A DNA stretch of 64,000 nucleotides from Lepidostoma basale. Taxonomy: Eukaryota; Arthropoda; Insecta; Trichoptera; Lepidostomatidae. The position numbers and the translations under genes are program-made. Positions 1 through 10,310 of the stretch are shown here, in pieces. Numbering within the stretch: the stretch's first letter is position 1; each line of letters begins with the position of its first letter. The notes below the pieces were generated by a model. That model saw only the letters and a list, made by a program, of their open reading frames with translations, ran no database searches and was not told where the DNA came from. Location of the stretch: contig JAHDVF020000192.1 of the NCBI GenBank assembly GCA_022606425.2, positions 248,001 to 312,000 of the forward strand, written 5' to 3'.

Positions 1-936
1 GTTTATAATTCGTGGACCTCTCTCCTGGCCGCACCTTTAATTGGGTTTCCGAAGGAGCCGGTCCACGCTCATTGAGGGCCTCTTCGTGCATCTCCGTGAC
101 TCGTCGACCTGCCACGATAATTGAAACCACCAAATGTGTAAATACTTATACTTTGTACTCGAGAGTCTCACAGATAAGTCAGCGTTTCGACACAAAGTGT
201 TCCATCAAATCTAAGACAAACAACGACTTACTATTACCATATAATTACCTATTTGCATCATTACGTATACTAAATATTACGTGAAATATTTGTGTTGATC
301 GCTTAATTAGTCTAAACACTATCACTTCTATTTATATTGTTATAATTTTACCCTATTAAAAACCCGTCGAGACTATACATACTAAAATAAGTGATAATAA
401 AACAATGGAAAAACTTTTTTTAAAGATTGAATTATCTTAACAGTTTTAGAATTGTTTGCGTGTAAAAAACATGACCCTGTGAAAGGCATATACGGTCCTG
501 AACATGTTTGTGAAAAGTGCAATAAATGTTATTTAAATAATATTATATTAACCTAAAATTGTAACTGAGTAAAACACTAACTTGTGAACTCACAACACTA
601 TATCTATTTATTCTTTAGTGGCCCTACAGCCCATATCGACCCTTTGCCTCCATTATTCCTCATCTCTCTCAATTTCATCATCCCATCGTAACATTGATCG
701 TCCAATTGGTCATCTACCATCTGGGCGGCACTTCAGCATCATCTTAGGGGTTCGCGATGGCGGCATCCTCTGTACGAGGCGACGAACATATAAACATATT
801 AGAAAAAATCTAATGTTTTTGTTTATAAATTTCACTGTGTTACATTGAGACAACATGCTTCAGTAATATTATATTACGAGTATTATATACAAATATAATA
901 CATTGTAATAAAATAATTGTCTTTATTTTTGTGACA
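1..936. other. non-coding, no gene recognised
   Basis: AT-rich DNA with two somewhat GC-richer patches (about 10-125 and 618-785). The short open frames here have no recognisable motifs and no splice context. The patches could be old LINE pieces, but I cannot assign them. Confidence 0.5.
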
Positions 937-1022
937 TACTATATCAAATCAAATCAGTTTATTTACTCAAAAGACATTACAAACAGCAAAATGTTTGGCA
1001 TCTATTGAGTACAGGTAAAATA

Positions 1023-1054
1023 TTAGGTCCTTACATATGAAATTAGCGTTTTGT
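1023..1054 (+). repeat. mariner terminal inverted repeat, downstream end
   Basis: This matches the reverse complement of 2269-2300 at 29 of 32 positions; the first 19 bases are identical. It lies beyond the transposase stop codon. Confidence 0.9.
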
Positions 1055-1100
1055 ATGGGAGGAACATAAAGTTGATTTTTTTTTAATATAATATATTTAT

Positions 1101-2111
1101 TTAATCAAAGTATGTACCATTGCTATCTATGCACTTTTGCCATCTCATAGGTAGTTCATCGATCCCTTTACTAAAAAAAACATTCGGACGGGAATCAATA
1201 AAATCTTTGAAGTCGGTTTGGACTGCCCCATCGGAGTTGAACTTTTTCCCTTGCAAGAAGTTATCCAAATTTCGAAAAAAATAGTAATCTGTTGGGGCAA
1301 GGTCCGGAGAGTACGGTGGATGTCTTAGACATTCCAATTGAAGCTCTTCTAATTTGGTAGCCGTCTGTTGTGCAGTGTGTGGTCTAGCGTTATCATGAAG
1401 CAGCAGTGGCCTAGAGCGATTAACCAGCCTCGGTTGTTTAGCAGCTAGCTTTTCCATCATGGTTTGCAGTTGCTGACAATTGACATCTGCCGTAATCGTC
1501 TGGCCAGATTTAAGAAAGCTGTAGTGAACGACACCAGCACTAGTCCACCAAACGCTCACAAGTAACTTTTTTGGAGTCAATTTTCGCTTGGGGCATGGTT
1601 TGGCTGATTCGGCAGGGTTCAGCCATTGCGATGAGCGCTTCCGATTATCATACAGGATCCACTTTTCATCACAGGTAATGATTCGATTCAAAATCCCTTC
1701 ATTATTGTGCCGGTTGAGTAATGCAACGCAGCAGTCAACGCGCGTTTGTTGATTTGCTTCACTCAATTCGTAAGGTACCCACCTTTCAAGCTTTTCCACC
1801 TTCCCAATTTGCTTTAAGTGGATTAAAGCAGTTTTATCACTAACACCGCAGCCTGCAGCTAACTCGGACGTGGTTTGCGATGGATCCGCTTCCACAATAG
1901 CCTTCAATTCTTCATTATCAACTTTGGTCTCCGGTCTCTTGTTCTGCAGGTCGAAATTTCCAGAACGAAAACGTTGGAACCAAAAACGCACTGTGTTTTC
2001 TTTTGCGGCACCGTCGCCATACACATCATTAATCCTTCGAGCCGTTTCTGCAGCACTGGTGCTACGGTGGAACTCGTACTCGTAAATAACGCGATATTTC
2101 AAGTTTTCCAT
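1101..2111 (-). CDS. mariner transposase, intact frame, 336 aa
   Basis: This enzyme cuts the element out at its TIRs and inserts it at TA dinucleotides in the nucleus. The open frame begins at 2132, but the second Met (2111) starts the family-like MENLKYRV and is the likelier start. Counting from the upstream Met, an N-terminal double HTH region spans about residues 10-115 and the DD34D catalytic triad is D155 (TCDEKW), D247 (HDNARPH) and D282 (SPDLAPTD), with exactly 34 residues between the last two. The sequence style is the cecropia subfamily, the one that includes human Hsmar1/SETMAR. Two oddities: the linker between the HTH motifs reads NKRPETK rather than a GRPR-type hook, and the WVPHEL motif reads WVPYEL at 118-123. 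Either may lower activity. There is no stop or frameshift. Confidence 0.93.
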   Translation of the reverse strand: MENLKYRVIYEYEFHRSTSAAETARRINDVYGDGAAKENTVRFWFQRFRSGNFDLQNKRPETKVDNEELKAIVEADPSQTTSELAAGCGVSDKTALIHLKQIGKVEKLERWVPYELSEANQQTRVDCCVALLNRHNNEGILNRIITCDEKWILYDNRKRSSQWLNPAESAKPCPKRKLTPKKLLVSVWWTSAGVVHYSFLKSGQTITADVNCQQLQTMMEKLAAKQPRLVNRSRPLLLHDNARPHTAQQTATKLEELQLECLRHPPYSPDLAPTDYYFFRNLDNFLQGKKFNSDGAVQTDFKDFIDSRPNVFFSKGIDELPMRWQKCIDSNGTYFD

Positions 2112-2268
2112 TTTGTAAACTGAGTGACGCAAAGAAAAAAAACAATTGAGGAAAAAACAAATGAATTATAATTTTCGAAACACAAATACTTGAGTAAATA
2201 GCTGTATCAATTTGAATTTGGAATTCCTAACCAAAGAGAAGATATTTGAGATCAAAGTTGCTAGTACG

Positions 2269-2300
2269 GCAAAACGCCAAGTTCATATGTAAGGACCTAA
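2269..2300 (-). repeat. mariner terminal inverted repeat, upstream end
   Basis: Outer TIR next to the transposase 5' side. The flanking TA at 2301-2302 completes the target duplication. Confidence 0.9.
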
Positions 2301-2670
2301 TATTATAAAAATACAACATAATACCAGAAACGCATTAGAGATGGTTCGACATTAGGAAGACAAGATACTTTCTAAAGTCGAGAGTATTTTGTCTCCTTAA
2401 TGTACCTTCACTAATATGAAAGACATCGATCTCCGAGGAGACCGCGTTCAGCAGACTGCTCTTCCCACCGGTGTCACCAGAGGCAGATTGGTTCTGGTGG
2501 CCGGTAGGTAAAACAATCTGTGCTGTCGCTGTCGGAGAAATCTATCAGGGACAAAATGACCCACACCCTCTAGCACGGCCGAGTTCTCGAAATATCCCCT
2601 GATTAATTTAAAGAAATGGGTAATGAGGTGCCCGTCTCTTTGAAGCTGTAAAGAATTGGTTCCAAGCATT

Positions 2671-3508
2671 CCTAAAAGATATGTATTCGATGTTCAAAAT
2701 AATACACCTATCATAATTTTCCAATACGATTTTATATTTATATTTTCTTTAAAAATCCCTTTTTTTGTTTAAGATAACAAAGAATTACCTGTATAGTTTT
2801 TTTACGTGTAACACAGATTTGAAGGGACAAGAATAGACATTGAAAAGAGGTTTCGCGTGTCCTCCAAAGATTTCCTTAGCATTATTATTTCTGTCCCTTT
2901 AGCCGATGTAGGACCGTAATATAGTTTCAAAAGAGATTTAGAATCGATAGGATTTATTAACTTCCTTTTGCCCGTCTGTTTGTTCCTTTGAACGTGGATA
3001 TTTTTAAAAACACATTAGTAGAGAACAACTTTGACAGATTTTGGGAGATGTAATAATATTATCTCGAGATCAAATGGAATTTCCCTTCTTAAGGCCCTAC
3101 CCGCCTCCGCTCCCCCGCAAGCCAGGAGACGCTTATTTAATTATGTATTCCTGAGATTTTATGAAAAATACACTGATTCCACGTAAATGCGAGATTTTCA
3201 TACGAAATTGCGTCAAATTCAAAAATTAAGATATTTTTTTTCGATAAAGAAAAGTAATAGAATTATATAAGATAAAATAAGACAAAATAAAGATAAGATT
3301 AGATAAATAAAATAATATTTTAAAGTTTGAATATTTATTACATTGATATTCGCTTAAGTTTTTTTTGGTGTTGTTGTATATATGAGGCATAACACTGTGG
3401 AATTTTACAAGAGTAATTTTTATTTAAATAAATAATAATTAATACGAATAAACGACTAAGACATTATCAAATAATACATTTGATGTTACCATAGTCACGT
3501 GAAAATGT
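2671..3508. other. AT-rich non-coding stretch
   Basis: No gene is visible. The sequence at 3384-3403 (GCATAACACTGTGGAATT) matches the recurring PLE-2/PLE-3 flank motif ACTGTGGAATTCCAT, so a decayed Penelope-like end may lie here. Confidence 0.45.
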
Positions 3509-3652
3509 CTGTTGGGTGTAGAATTCACGTGATAATAAAATGGCGATAGATTAGCTACCTATCGCATGTCATGAGAATCATTATAATATTTAAAAACAAA
3601 TTGTTTTCAGTACCTGGGTTCAAACAACCTGTTGTGTACAAAAAAAAATCTA
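3509..3652 (+). mobile_element. SINE-1a, 3' half
   Basis: This carries the SINE-1 body (GTAGAATTCACGTGATAATA, AATGGCGATAGATTAGCTACC) and the 1a tail (GGGTTCAAACAACCTGTTGT then an A-run). The tRNA-like head is missing. Confidence 0.75.
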
Positions 3653-4270
3653 TAGTCACAAATATTGCCATTTATTTATAAAGATATACTCGTTCACATA
3701 CATTTCATTCGCCGAAAACAAGATTAAGACATGATTTTGGCGTGTCTTTAACACATGTTCATGACGCATCAGATCATGCCGATCTTTAGTAAATAAGTTA
3801 ATCGTAAAGAAGCCAAAGAGACGATTGTTATTATATAAATAACCTTTGACTTCCAAAAACATTACGTGCAAATGGCCGCCAAGATATCGGTTGAGCGCTT
3901 AATGCGAGAAGGTCAAAGTGAATTATCTTTTTCGGTAAACAATATAATGAGAAAACGACTTCTCAAATTAATTACGCCTCATTCACGGGTCAGCGTTAAA
4001 TTAAATTTGCTTTTAAGAAATTGGGTCATATTTAGCCATCATTGTTTGTGTCTATTAGCGCTTCAATGAGTACTTTTATAATGGAATTTATTTATGGAAA
4101 GCCACCTATAATAAATCAGCGCAATTTTATATTAGGTTTTAATGAATTTAAAATGATCTCAATTAATTCATCTGCCAAATGTCTTTCGGTAAAAAAAAAA
4201 GGAAATTCAATTTGTCCAACATTTTTTTCACTTAATTGATTTAAATGCCTTTTTTTAAATGTAATAATTG
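3653..4270. other. non-coding, nothing recognised
   Basis: AT-rich. The short open frames on both strands have no motifs and overlap each other. Confidence 0.4.
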
Positions 4271-4440
4271 AAGATGACTGAGGAAAACGCGGCACGACCA
4301 ATCGATCAAATATTAAATGGCATTTACGTATGTACGAATGTTGATGAATCGAGAGAAGTCTGTCAGGAAAGAACAGTCTTGTGATCCATTATTTTTTCTT
4401 ACCCGTTGGGAGGGACGGTGTGATGGTTAGTTTGTTAGTA
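4271..4440 (+). mobile_element. RTE-A LINE 3' fragment, degraded
   Basis: GAGGAAAACGCGGCACGACC, then the ATGAATCGAGAGAAGTCTGTC region and the terminal GTGTGATGGTTAGT tail of the RTE family. Several indels break the frame. Confidence 0.7.
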
Positions 4441-4483
4441 AGTCAATTAATTTTGTAATTTTTAAAACGTTATTTTACTTCTT

Positions 4484-5275
4484 CTTCTTCTTCTTCTTTC
4501 GGTGCCGTGTCAGGTTCCCCCAACGTTGGCGATAACTACATCAAAGGCATCTTTATCCTGCGCCACTTGGAAAAGGTTCTGAACTCTTGTTATTCCTGTC
4601 CACTCTTTGATGTTCTGCAGCCAGGACAGCTGCCTTCTATCAACTCCCCGACGTCCCTCCACTTTACCCATTAATATCAGTCGAAGGAGGTGGTATTTTT
4701 CTCCCCTTAGCACATGACCCAAATATGAGACCTTTCTAATTTTCACACTCGACAACAGCTATCTATTGGCTCTGGCTCTCTGCAGTACGTCTGCATTACT
4801 GACCCTATCGGTCCACGGTATATGGAGCATTCTGCGGTATGTCCACATCTCGAACGCTTCCAACCGGTTCATTCAAATGTTCATGTATTATATATTATGT
4901 TTAATTATTCAATAAAGTACAGCGGAGCATAGAAGTAGGATTGAGTAGATTAAATGTGGTCTGGCACCCCCTTGTCGTTGCCGTATTTAAATGTAAGTCC
5001 CGGATGGACTGGGGACAGACCCAGGGAGTGTACGAGCGAGGCTGATAAAAAGGCGTCGCTACGCCCTATAACAGCCTCGGGTATGTGGCGGGAACTTCTA
5101 TGATCCTTTTTAAAAAAAAACGGTTCATTACATTCACTTTCAGAGTCCAGGTTTCGCACCCATATAGTAGAACTGACCATATATAACATTTAATCATTCT
5201 TTGTCGGAGTTTCAAGTTAAAATTATCGTTGCAAAAGAATGTTCTCATTTTATTAAATGCACCTCGTGCAACTTG
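4484..5275 (-). mobile_element. LINE-B post-RT fragment, split by a poly(A) element
   Basis: Minus-strand frames at 5066-5248 (IKCYIWSVLLYGCETWTLKV) and 4510-4755 (YLGHVLRGEKY, VEGRRGVDRRQLSWLQNIKE) join into one LINE C-terminal region once the insert at 4874-5119 is removed. The interruption falls inside the codons of NVMNR...AFEMW. Related pieces lie at 18448-18535, 32940-33195 and 34386-34590. Confidence 0.8.
4874..5119 (+). mobile_element. 246-bp poly(A)-tailed short element with 9-bp TSD
   Basis: It ends in an A-run at 5111-5119 and is flanked by the 9-bp direct repeat CGGTTCATT (4865-4873 and 5120-5128). A second copy is at 57285-57530. The poly(A) and target duplication point to LINE-driven retroposition. 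I see no convincing tRNA A or B box, so its origin is unknown. It inserted into LINE-B. Confidence 0.8.
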
Positions 5276-5280
5276 AATTC

Positions 5281-5774
5281 AGCATTTTATTTCAATGTCC
5301 GAGTTAAGCGCTTTTTTACTTAACAATATATTATTTAACAAAAAAAGGATGAAGAAAACAACAGGTAACCACCACACTAAATGCCCAAGTGTCATCCCGA
5401 GAACCAGCAAGAATACACGTTGCTGCAAACCATTCCCTTGAACTGTTGAAGCTGGGGAAGAATAAAAATAAAACCAATTGAAACTATGGAATGATAAGAA
5501 TAAATGAAAGTTAAAACAAATATTTTAACATATAATGTCACCGTCACGCTTTTTAAACCACATTCCGTTATTGGTCTATTGGGTATACGAATTCTCATGT
5601 GACGAGAAATCCGAACATTTACAACGAAGTTTTTAAGATACCCTTTAGATAATCCTTTAAAGCAAATAAAGACAGTGGCGTCACGCCAATACTATAACAT
5701 CAAGAATAAAACATATTTTTTTTATGGATTAAAACGATTTTCTGTGGTATGAAAATTAGTATGTTAAAAGTAAG
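5281..5774. other. non-coding, nothing recognised
   Basis: AT-rich, with no repeat or gene that I recognise. Confidence 0.4.
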
Positions 5775-5950
5775 TCGGGTGGTGGTCTAGGGGATAGAAT
5801 GCTTGGCTCCTGATCCAGGGGACATGGGTTCAAGCCTGGACACGTCCAGATTCCTTCTTCATAATAATGAGTTATTTTCTACTCATATTGAAGATTGTAA
5901 AATAAATTCTAATATCATTGTTTTAAATCCTTGATATTAATCTTTTTTTT
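5775..5950 (+). mobile_element. SINE-2 (tRNA-derived)
   Basis: The head carries pol III-like boxes: A box near TGGTCTAGGGGATAG and B box near GGGTTCAAGCC. The body reads TTCTTCATAATAATGAG and the end is T/A-rich. Other copies are at 15290-15430 (-) and 24690-24845 (+). Confidence 0.75.
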
Positions 5951-6076
5951 TTTTTTAAATCATATTATTGTAAAATCATTAAAAAATCATGATTCATTCA
6001 TAAATTTATTTTTGGCAGCTGGTAGTTTCACAATGTTCTGAAGTATGCATGTGAACAAGTGTTTACTATTAAAAAT

Positions 6077-6312
6077 GACGACCTTCGTGGCAGAGTGGAA
6101 AGAGATCTGACTGCAATACCGAAGGTCTCGGGTTCGATTGTCGGCGATGGCAGTGTGATTATCACAATATCTTTTGTCTGTTGTAGAATTCATGTGAAAA
6201 TAATATGGCGTTAGACTGTCACATTTCAGGAGAATCAATATAATAGCTAAAAAAAAACTAATTGTAAACTGTAATTGGATTCAAACGACCAGTTGTATAC
6301 AAAAAAAATCTA
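6077..6312 (+). mobile_element. SINE-1a, full-length copy
   Basis: The tRNA-like head CCTTCGTGGCAGAGTGG (A box) and GGTTCGATTGTC (B-box region) is followed by the shared body and the 1a tail ending in an A-run. It is moderately diverged from the consensus of the other copies. Confidence 0.8.
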
Positions 6313-6332
6313 CGCAATTATTAAGAGTTTTA

Positions 6333-6640
6333 GAATCAAATCAGTTTATTGACTCAAATTCCATTACAAACAGCAAAATGTTTAAGGCGTCTATTGAGTA
6401 CAGGTAAAATATTATAAAATTACAACATAATACCAGGAACGCATTAGAGATTGTTCGATATTGGGAAGACAAGATACTTTCTAAAGTCAAAAGTATTGGT
6501 CCCCTGAACGTACCTTCACTAATTTGAAAGACGTCGATCTCCGAAGAGACCGCGTCCAGCAGACTAATTTGCCTTCCCACCGGTGTCACCAGAGGCAGAT
6601 TGGTTCTGGTGGCCGTTACGTAAAACAATTTTTCGACATT
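6333..6640 (-). mobile_element. LINE-A 3' fragment with mariner empty site
   Basis: Close paralogue of the repeat that the mariner occupies. The frame (TRTNLPLVTPVGRQISLLDA) and 3' UTR are continuous. TA at 6410-6411 in AAAATATTATAAAA is the unoccupied target equivalent. The ATTTG-type tail is at the left end. Confidence 0.8.
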
Positions 6641-7045
6641 GATCAAGAAACAATAAATAACACAATATTTATTATGATATAAAGTTTCCAAAAGAGTGTT
6701 TCTTTAGTTTATTCAACTTGGAACCGATTCTGACAAGGATTACATTAAATAATAATTTCCTATTCCTCGTCCCCTCGCCGCCAGACCCCGGCCGGATCCA
6801 TTTGGGGCGCCTCTGAGGCCGATGCAGCGCTCGCCCGGTGATAAATAACTCACGGAGAGGGGCGATATTTCACCCGACCTGGGCGCTCCGCCGCTGGCTT
6901 CGGAAGGTGGAAGGTGCGGCCCCGTTAGCTACCGTGACCAGCGATACGCGGAAACACCGTGACTCCGGAAAAATTGCGAAAAGTCGAAATCGCGTAACAA
7001 ATATCAGATTAATTATTTTAAAATCATACGCCCAAAACATTCGAA
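6641..7045. other. GC-rich single-copy island
   Basis: About 6765-6960 is clearly GC-richer than its surroundings (CTCGCCGCCAGACCCCGGCC). It is not repeated elsewhere in the window and shows no coding signature that I recognise. It is a candidate regulatory or conserved block. Confidence 0.4.
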
Positions 7046-7047
7046 AT

Positions 7048-7610
7048 AACTAACTCACCAGAAGGTAGAAAGGATGGACTGCCACACGTTTCTCTTCCGA
7101 CATACTTATCGATTCGCTTCCTCAACATTCATACATCGTGTCGTGCAGGCACGTCGATGACCTTCCCGGTCGAGTGGTAAGAGCATTGACAGCCACCCCG
7201 AAGGTTCCGGGTTTGATTACCGGCAAGGGCAGTGTGATTGTCACACTGTCTTTGGTCTTGTGTAGAATTCACTCTACAATAAAATGGCGATAGATTAGCT
7301 ACCTATCATATGTCACGAGAATCACTATGATAGCTATAATACCCTTTACACCGATTTGGCTCATGCTGTCATGATGTAAAGAGCGATTCAACAAAATAAT
7401 GATAATGATGATAATGATTTCTCCGATTTCTCACATGGCCGACATCAATATTTGATTTATTCGATCGTGACACGTTTTCCTTGGTCTTTTTCTATTTCAA
7501 GTTCCATTAACATCATTAATATATGCTTATTTTAACATTATTTCTTCGTTCATTATTTCCATATATCCGAACAATCTTTATGATCCTTTCATTATTTTGT
7601 CTTAGCCTAT
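7048..7610 (-). mobile_element. RTE-A 3' fragment interrupted by SINE-1b
   Basis: The RTE sequence runs 7048-7160, stops inside CGTCGAT, and resumes at about 7416 with GATTTCTCCGATTTCTCACA, continuing to about 7610. The gap is filled by a SINE-1b. Confidence 0.8.
7161..7415 (+). mobile_element. SINE-1b nested in RTE-A
   Basis: tRNA-like head, common body, then the 1b tail (CACCGATTTGGCTCATGCTG, AGCGATTCAACAAAATAATG) and an ATG/ATA microsatellite. It is younger than the RTE copy it splits. Confidence 0.8.
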
Positions 7611-7635
7611 TCAAAAAAATCTAAATTGGCAGGGC

Positions 7636-8102
7636 ACAATGGTGTTCTTTTATCGACCCTTATGTATGGAAGTGAAGCATGTAACTGGCAAAAGAAGGAT
7701 GAAAGTAGAATAAATGCAGTAGAAATGAGATCTCTTAGACGAATTTGAGGAAAATCTGTGTATGATGGTGTATCGAATGAAAATATAAGAAGGGAATGCG
7801 GTGCGAATGATAATCTTATTAACAAAATAATTGAGGGATCAATAAAATGGTTTGGACACATGGATGGATGGAAAGTATATGAAAACGTTAATGTAAATGG
7901 AACTAGTAATAGAGGAAAACTTGGCAAGATCGAATAAATCAAATATTAAATGTCGACCACGTGAAGAGTCGGAAAAATTGACGTGCATGCATGTCACTAT
8001 GTATGAATGTTGTGGAATCAAGAGTCAGATAGTATGTCAGAAAAGAAAAGTGTGGTAGTCCATTCTTTCGGGGAGTCGGCGTGATGGTTAGTTAGTTAGT
8101 TG
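7636..8102 (+). mobile_element. RTE-A LINE 3' fragment
   Basis: It starts upstream of the TLMYGSEA block and runs to the tail GGCGTGATGGTTAGTTAG. Several stops and deletions break the frame (for example TGA after CTTAGACGAATT). Confidence 0.85.
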
Positions 8103-8685
8103 GAAATATTAAATACCACTAAAACCATAGTACAAATATTTTTTTAAATGTCTCTGAATCCATCAGTGCTGTCCTTAAGAACCTGTCGACGAAATAATTA
8201 CAGGTGCTGTTTCTTTCCCGCCAGTAACAAAAGAAACAAAAATATTGTTCTAAAGTTAGATCGTCATACAACTCCGCCAGAGAAATCATGTACGAGAACT
8301 GTGGCCCAGAAATTTATTCAGAGAGTAGAATTTTAAAGAAATTTATTACTTTTTTCTTTCTCTTTAAACTCATACTCTGAGATATGCGTAAAAAATGCTG
8401 ATTTTAGTATGGAAATGAACCGCATACATTTAGAGTTCTCGTTTGGTTGCGCATCCCCTAGATTTATTTTTCAGATAGTTCCACGGAGATTGTGTTTTAA
8501 AAATGTTATTTTTCAATCGTGCCCCCGAATGAATACATTTATTTCTTGTCCCATACCTTTTAACTCCATCTCGAATTTTATTATGACAAAGGTTTACCCA
8601 TTCGAGTAAATACTTTATTTGTTTTACCCAGAAAAGCGGCATTCGAAATATAAGATTCTTTATTATAAATATATTTAAATAGATA
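8103..8685. other. non-coding, nothing recognised
   Basis: Short overlapping open frames on both strands have no motifs. No repeat is recognised. Confidence 0.4.
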
Positions 8686-8690
8686 TATTA

Positions 8691-9172
8691 ATGTATGGAA
8701 GCGAAGCATGGAACTGGCAAAAGAAGGATGAAAGTAGAATAAATGCAGTTGAAATGAAATCTCTTAGAAGAATGTGTGGATACTCTGTGTATGATAGAGT
8801 GCCGAATGAAAGTATATGAAGTGAATGCGGTGCGAATGATGGTGTCATGAACAAAATAATGAAAGGATCATTAAGATGGTTTGGACATATTGAAAGAATG
8901 AATGAAGAAAGAATGGTAAATAATTATATGTTAATGATGTAAATGGAACCAGAAATAGAGGAAGACCGAGGAAAACGTGGCACGATCAAATAAATCAAAT
9001 ATTGAATGTCGGCCATGTGAGGAGTCAGAGAAATCGACGCGCGTGCATGACACGATGTATGAATGTTGAGGAAGCGAGAGAAATATGTCAGGAAAGAAAA
9101 GTGTGGCAGTCCATTCTTTCTGCCTACCCCTTCGGGGAGACGGCGTGATGGTTAGTTAGTTAGTTAGTTTGA
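8691..9172 (+). mobile_element. RTE-A LINE 3' fragment, mutant lineage
   Basis: Covers LMYGSEAWNWQKKDESRINAVEM to the TTAG tail. It carries TGA in the block AGTATATGAAGTG and a one-base loss in the A-run of GGTAAATAATTATATG. Both are shared with the copy at 9574-9996. Confidence 0.9.
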
Positions 9173-9229
9173 TATATTAATTTTATTATGAAACGCTTTC
9201 TTTGTGGTTAGACATTATAAACTAAATAG

Positions 9230-9530
9230 ATATAAAATAATAAAACACTTTGTAAACTGTTTGTTGTATCAAATGTTTTATGTATCACAATTGTATTTTA
9301 TTTTCCGCGACAGCTGTTTCGTCAACCTATGTTGACATCATCAGTTGTTCGTGATTTTTCGAACCCTTGTGTGTATTTGTTCCTATGTCAATTTGAATAA
9401 TTTCTTTTATATAATTTTGAAGTTCTTGCTGGAGTTCAGTTGGGTACCTAATTATTTTAATGAAAAGAACGGTTAGTAACTATTTATAGGAGAAAATATT
9501 AAAGGTGGAAAATATAATTTAAAAAAATAA
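9230..9530 (-). mobile_element. PLE-1 terminal unit
   Basis: A block of about 260-300 bp, repeated at 21985-22290 and partly at 27516-27645. It contains a hammerhead-like motif (9309-9344) and the shared stretches GTATCACAATTGTATTTTAT and CCTATGTCAATTTGA. Assignment to Penelope-like elements rests on the ribozyme-like fold, not on a protein. Confidence 0.55.
9309..9344 (-). ncRNA. hammerhead-like ribozyme motif, PLE-1
   Basis: The minus strand reads CUGAUGA, one U, then a 6-bp stem II (GUCAAC/GUUGAC, loop AUAG), GAAA, a 3-bp stem III (ACA-GC-UGU) and GUC as the expected cleavage site. Stem I pairing is poor here and there is one extra base before stem II, so activity is uncertain. Confidence 0.55.
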
Positions 9531-9573
9531 TAATAATCAACTAACTAACTAGAAGTTAGTTAGTTGATTACGG

Positions 9574-9996
9574 AAGTAGAATAAATGCAGTTGAAATGAG
9601 ATCTCTTAGAAGAATGTGTGGATACTCTGTGTATGATAGAGTGCCGAATGAAAGTATATGAAGTGAATGCGGTGCCAATGATGGTGTCATGAACAAAATA
9701 ATGAAAGGATCATTAAGATGGTTTGGACATATTGAAAGAATGAATGAAGAAAGAATGGTAAAAAATTATATGTTAATGATGTAAATGGTACCAGAAATAG
9801 AGGAAGACCAAGGAAAACGTGGCACGATCAAATAAATCAAATATTGAATATCGGCCATGTGAGGAGTCAGAGAAATCGACGCGCGTGCATGACACGATGT
9901 ATGAATGTTGAGGAAGCGAGAGAAATATGTCAGGAAAGAAAAGTGTGGCAGTCCATTTTTTCTGCCTACGTGAGAGACGGCGTGATGGTTAGTTAA
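9574..9996 (+). mobile_element. RTE-A LINE 3' fragment, same mutant lineage
   Basis: Nearly identical to 8691-9172 where they overlap, including the shared TGA, the -1 frameshift and other diagnostic bases (CTTAGAAGAATG, GTGCCGAATG). Flanks differ, so it is a separate insertion. Its 3' end is damaged (CTACGTGAGAGACGGCGTG). Confidence 0.88.
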
Positions 9997-10154
9997 TAAT
10001 AATCATAATAATAATAAAAACAGTAATTAGAAGGAACAATTACTACAGTAATACAGAGTCAAAAACGATGAAACATAATAAATTAATGACGATAAACAAT
10101 AATAGGAAGTAGATTATATTAATAAGAAAGCTGACAGTTGAAAAAAAAAACTAA

Positions 10155-10310
10155 CTAACCATCACGCCGTCTCCCCGAAAGGGTAGGCAGAAAAAATGGA
10201 CTGCCACACTTTAATCGATGCGGCACTCCATCCTTCTCTTTTCGCCATCGCGAGAGACGCGGTGTGATGGATTGCGAACCTATTCGCCAGTTGAAGTTGA
10301 AGTCGCCTGA
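10155..10310 (-). mobile_element. SINE-R, RTE-tailed short element
   Basis: The minus strand reads a head (TCACACCGCGTCTCTCGCGA, GAAAAGAGAAGGATGGAGTG) joined at AAAGTGTGGCAGTCCAT to the last ~70 bp of RTE-A and its tail. The same junction occurs at 13690-13885 and 20665-20878. Confidence 0.75.

Larger units (their letters stand above)
1023..2300 (-). mobile_element. mariner (Tc1/mariner, cecropia-type) element, 1278 bp
   Basis: The element has 32-bp terminal inverted repeats starting TTAGGTCCTTACATATGAA and is flanked by TA on both sides (1021-1022 and 2301-2302). It sits in a LINE-A copy. The paralogous LINE-A copy at 6333-6640 shows the uninterrupted sequence AAAATATTATAAAA, giving a clean empty site. 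The length is normal for mariner and the transposase frame is unbroken, which suggests a young insertion. Confidence 0.95.
942..2665 (-). mobile_element. LINE-A (CR1-like) 3' fragment, split by mariner
   Basis: The minus strand reads the end of a LINE ORF, a short 3' UTR and an ATTTG-type tail at 942-965. It is interrupted at 1023-2300 by the mariner. The frame at 2448-2669 contains ARTNLPLVTPVGR-like residues (here ATRTNLPLVTPVGR), which recur in the copies at 6333-6640 and 55314-55960. The wording resembles the post-RT end of CR1/Jockey-type LINEs. No RT domain is present, so the clade is inferred. Confidence 0.65.

Noticed and set aside
12..284. 90-aa frame at the left edge
   Set aside because: No motif and its second half is AT-rich low-complexity. 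Possibly a LINE scrap at 12-125, but not supportable.
9574..9996. Tandem segmental duplication of 8691-9172
   Set aside because: The RTE parts match but the flanks do not, so they are separate insertions or converted copies rather than a segmental duplication.
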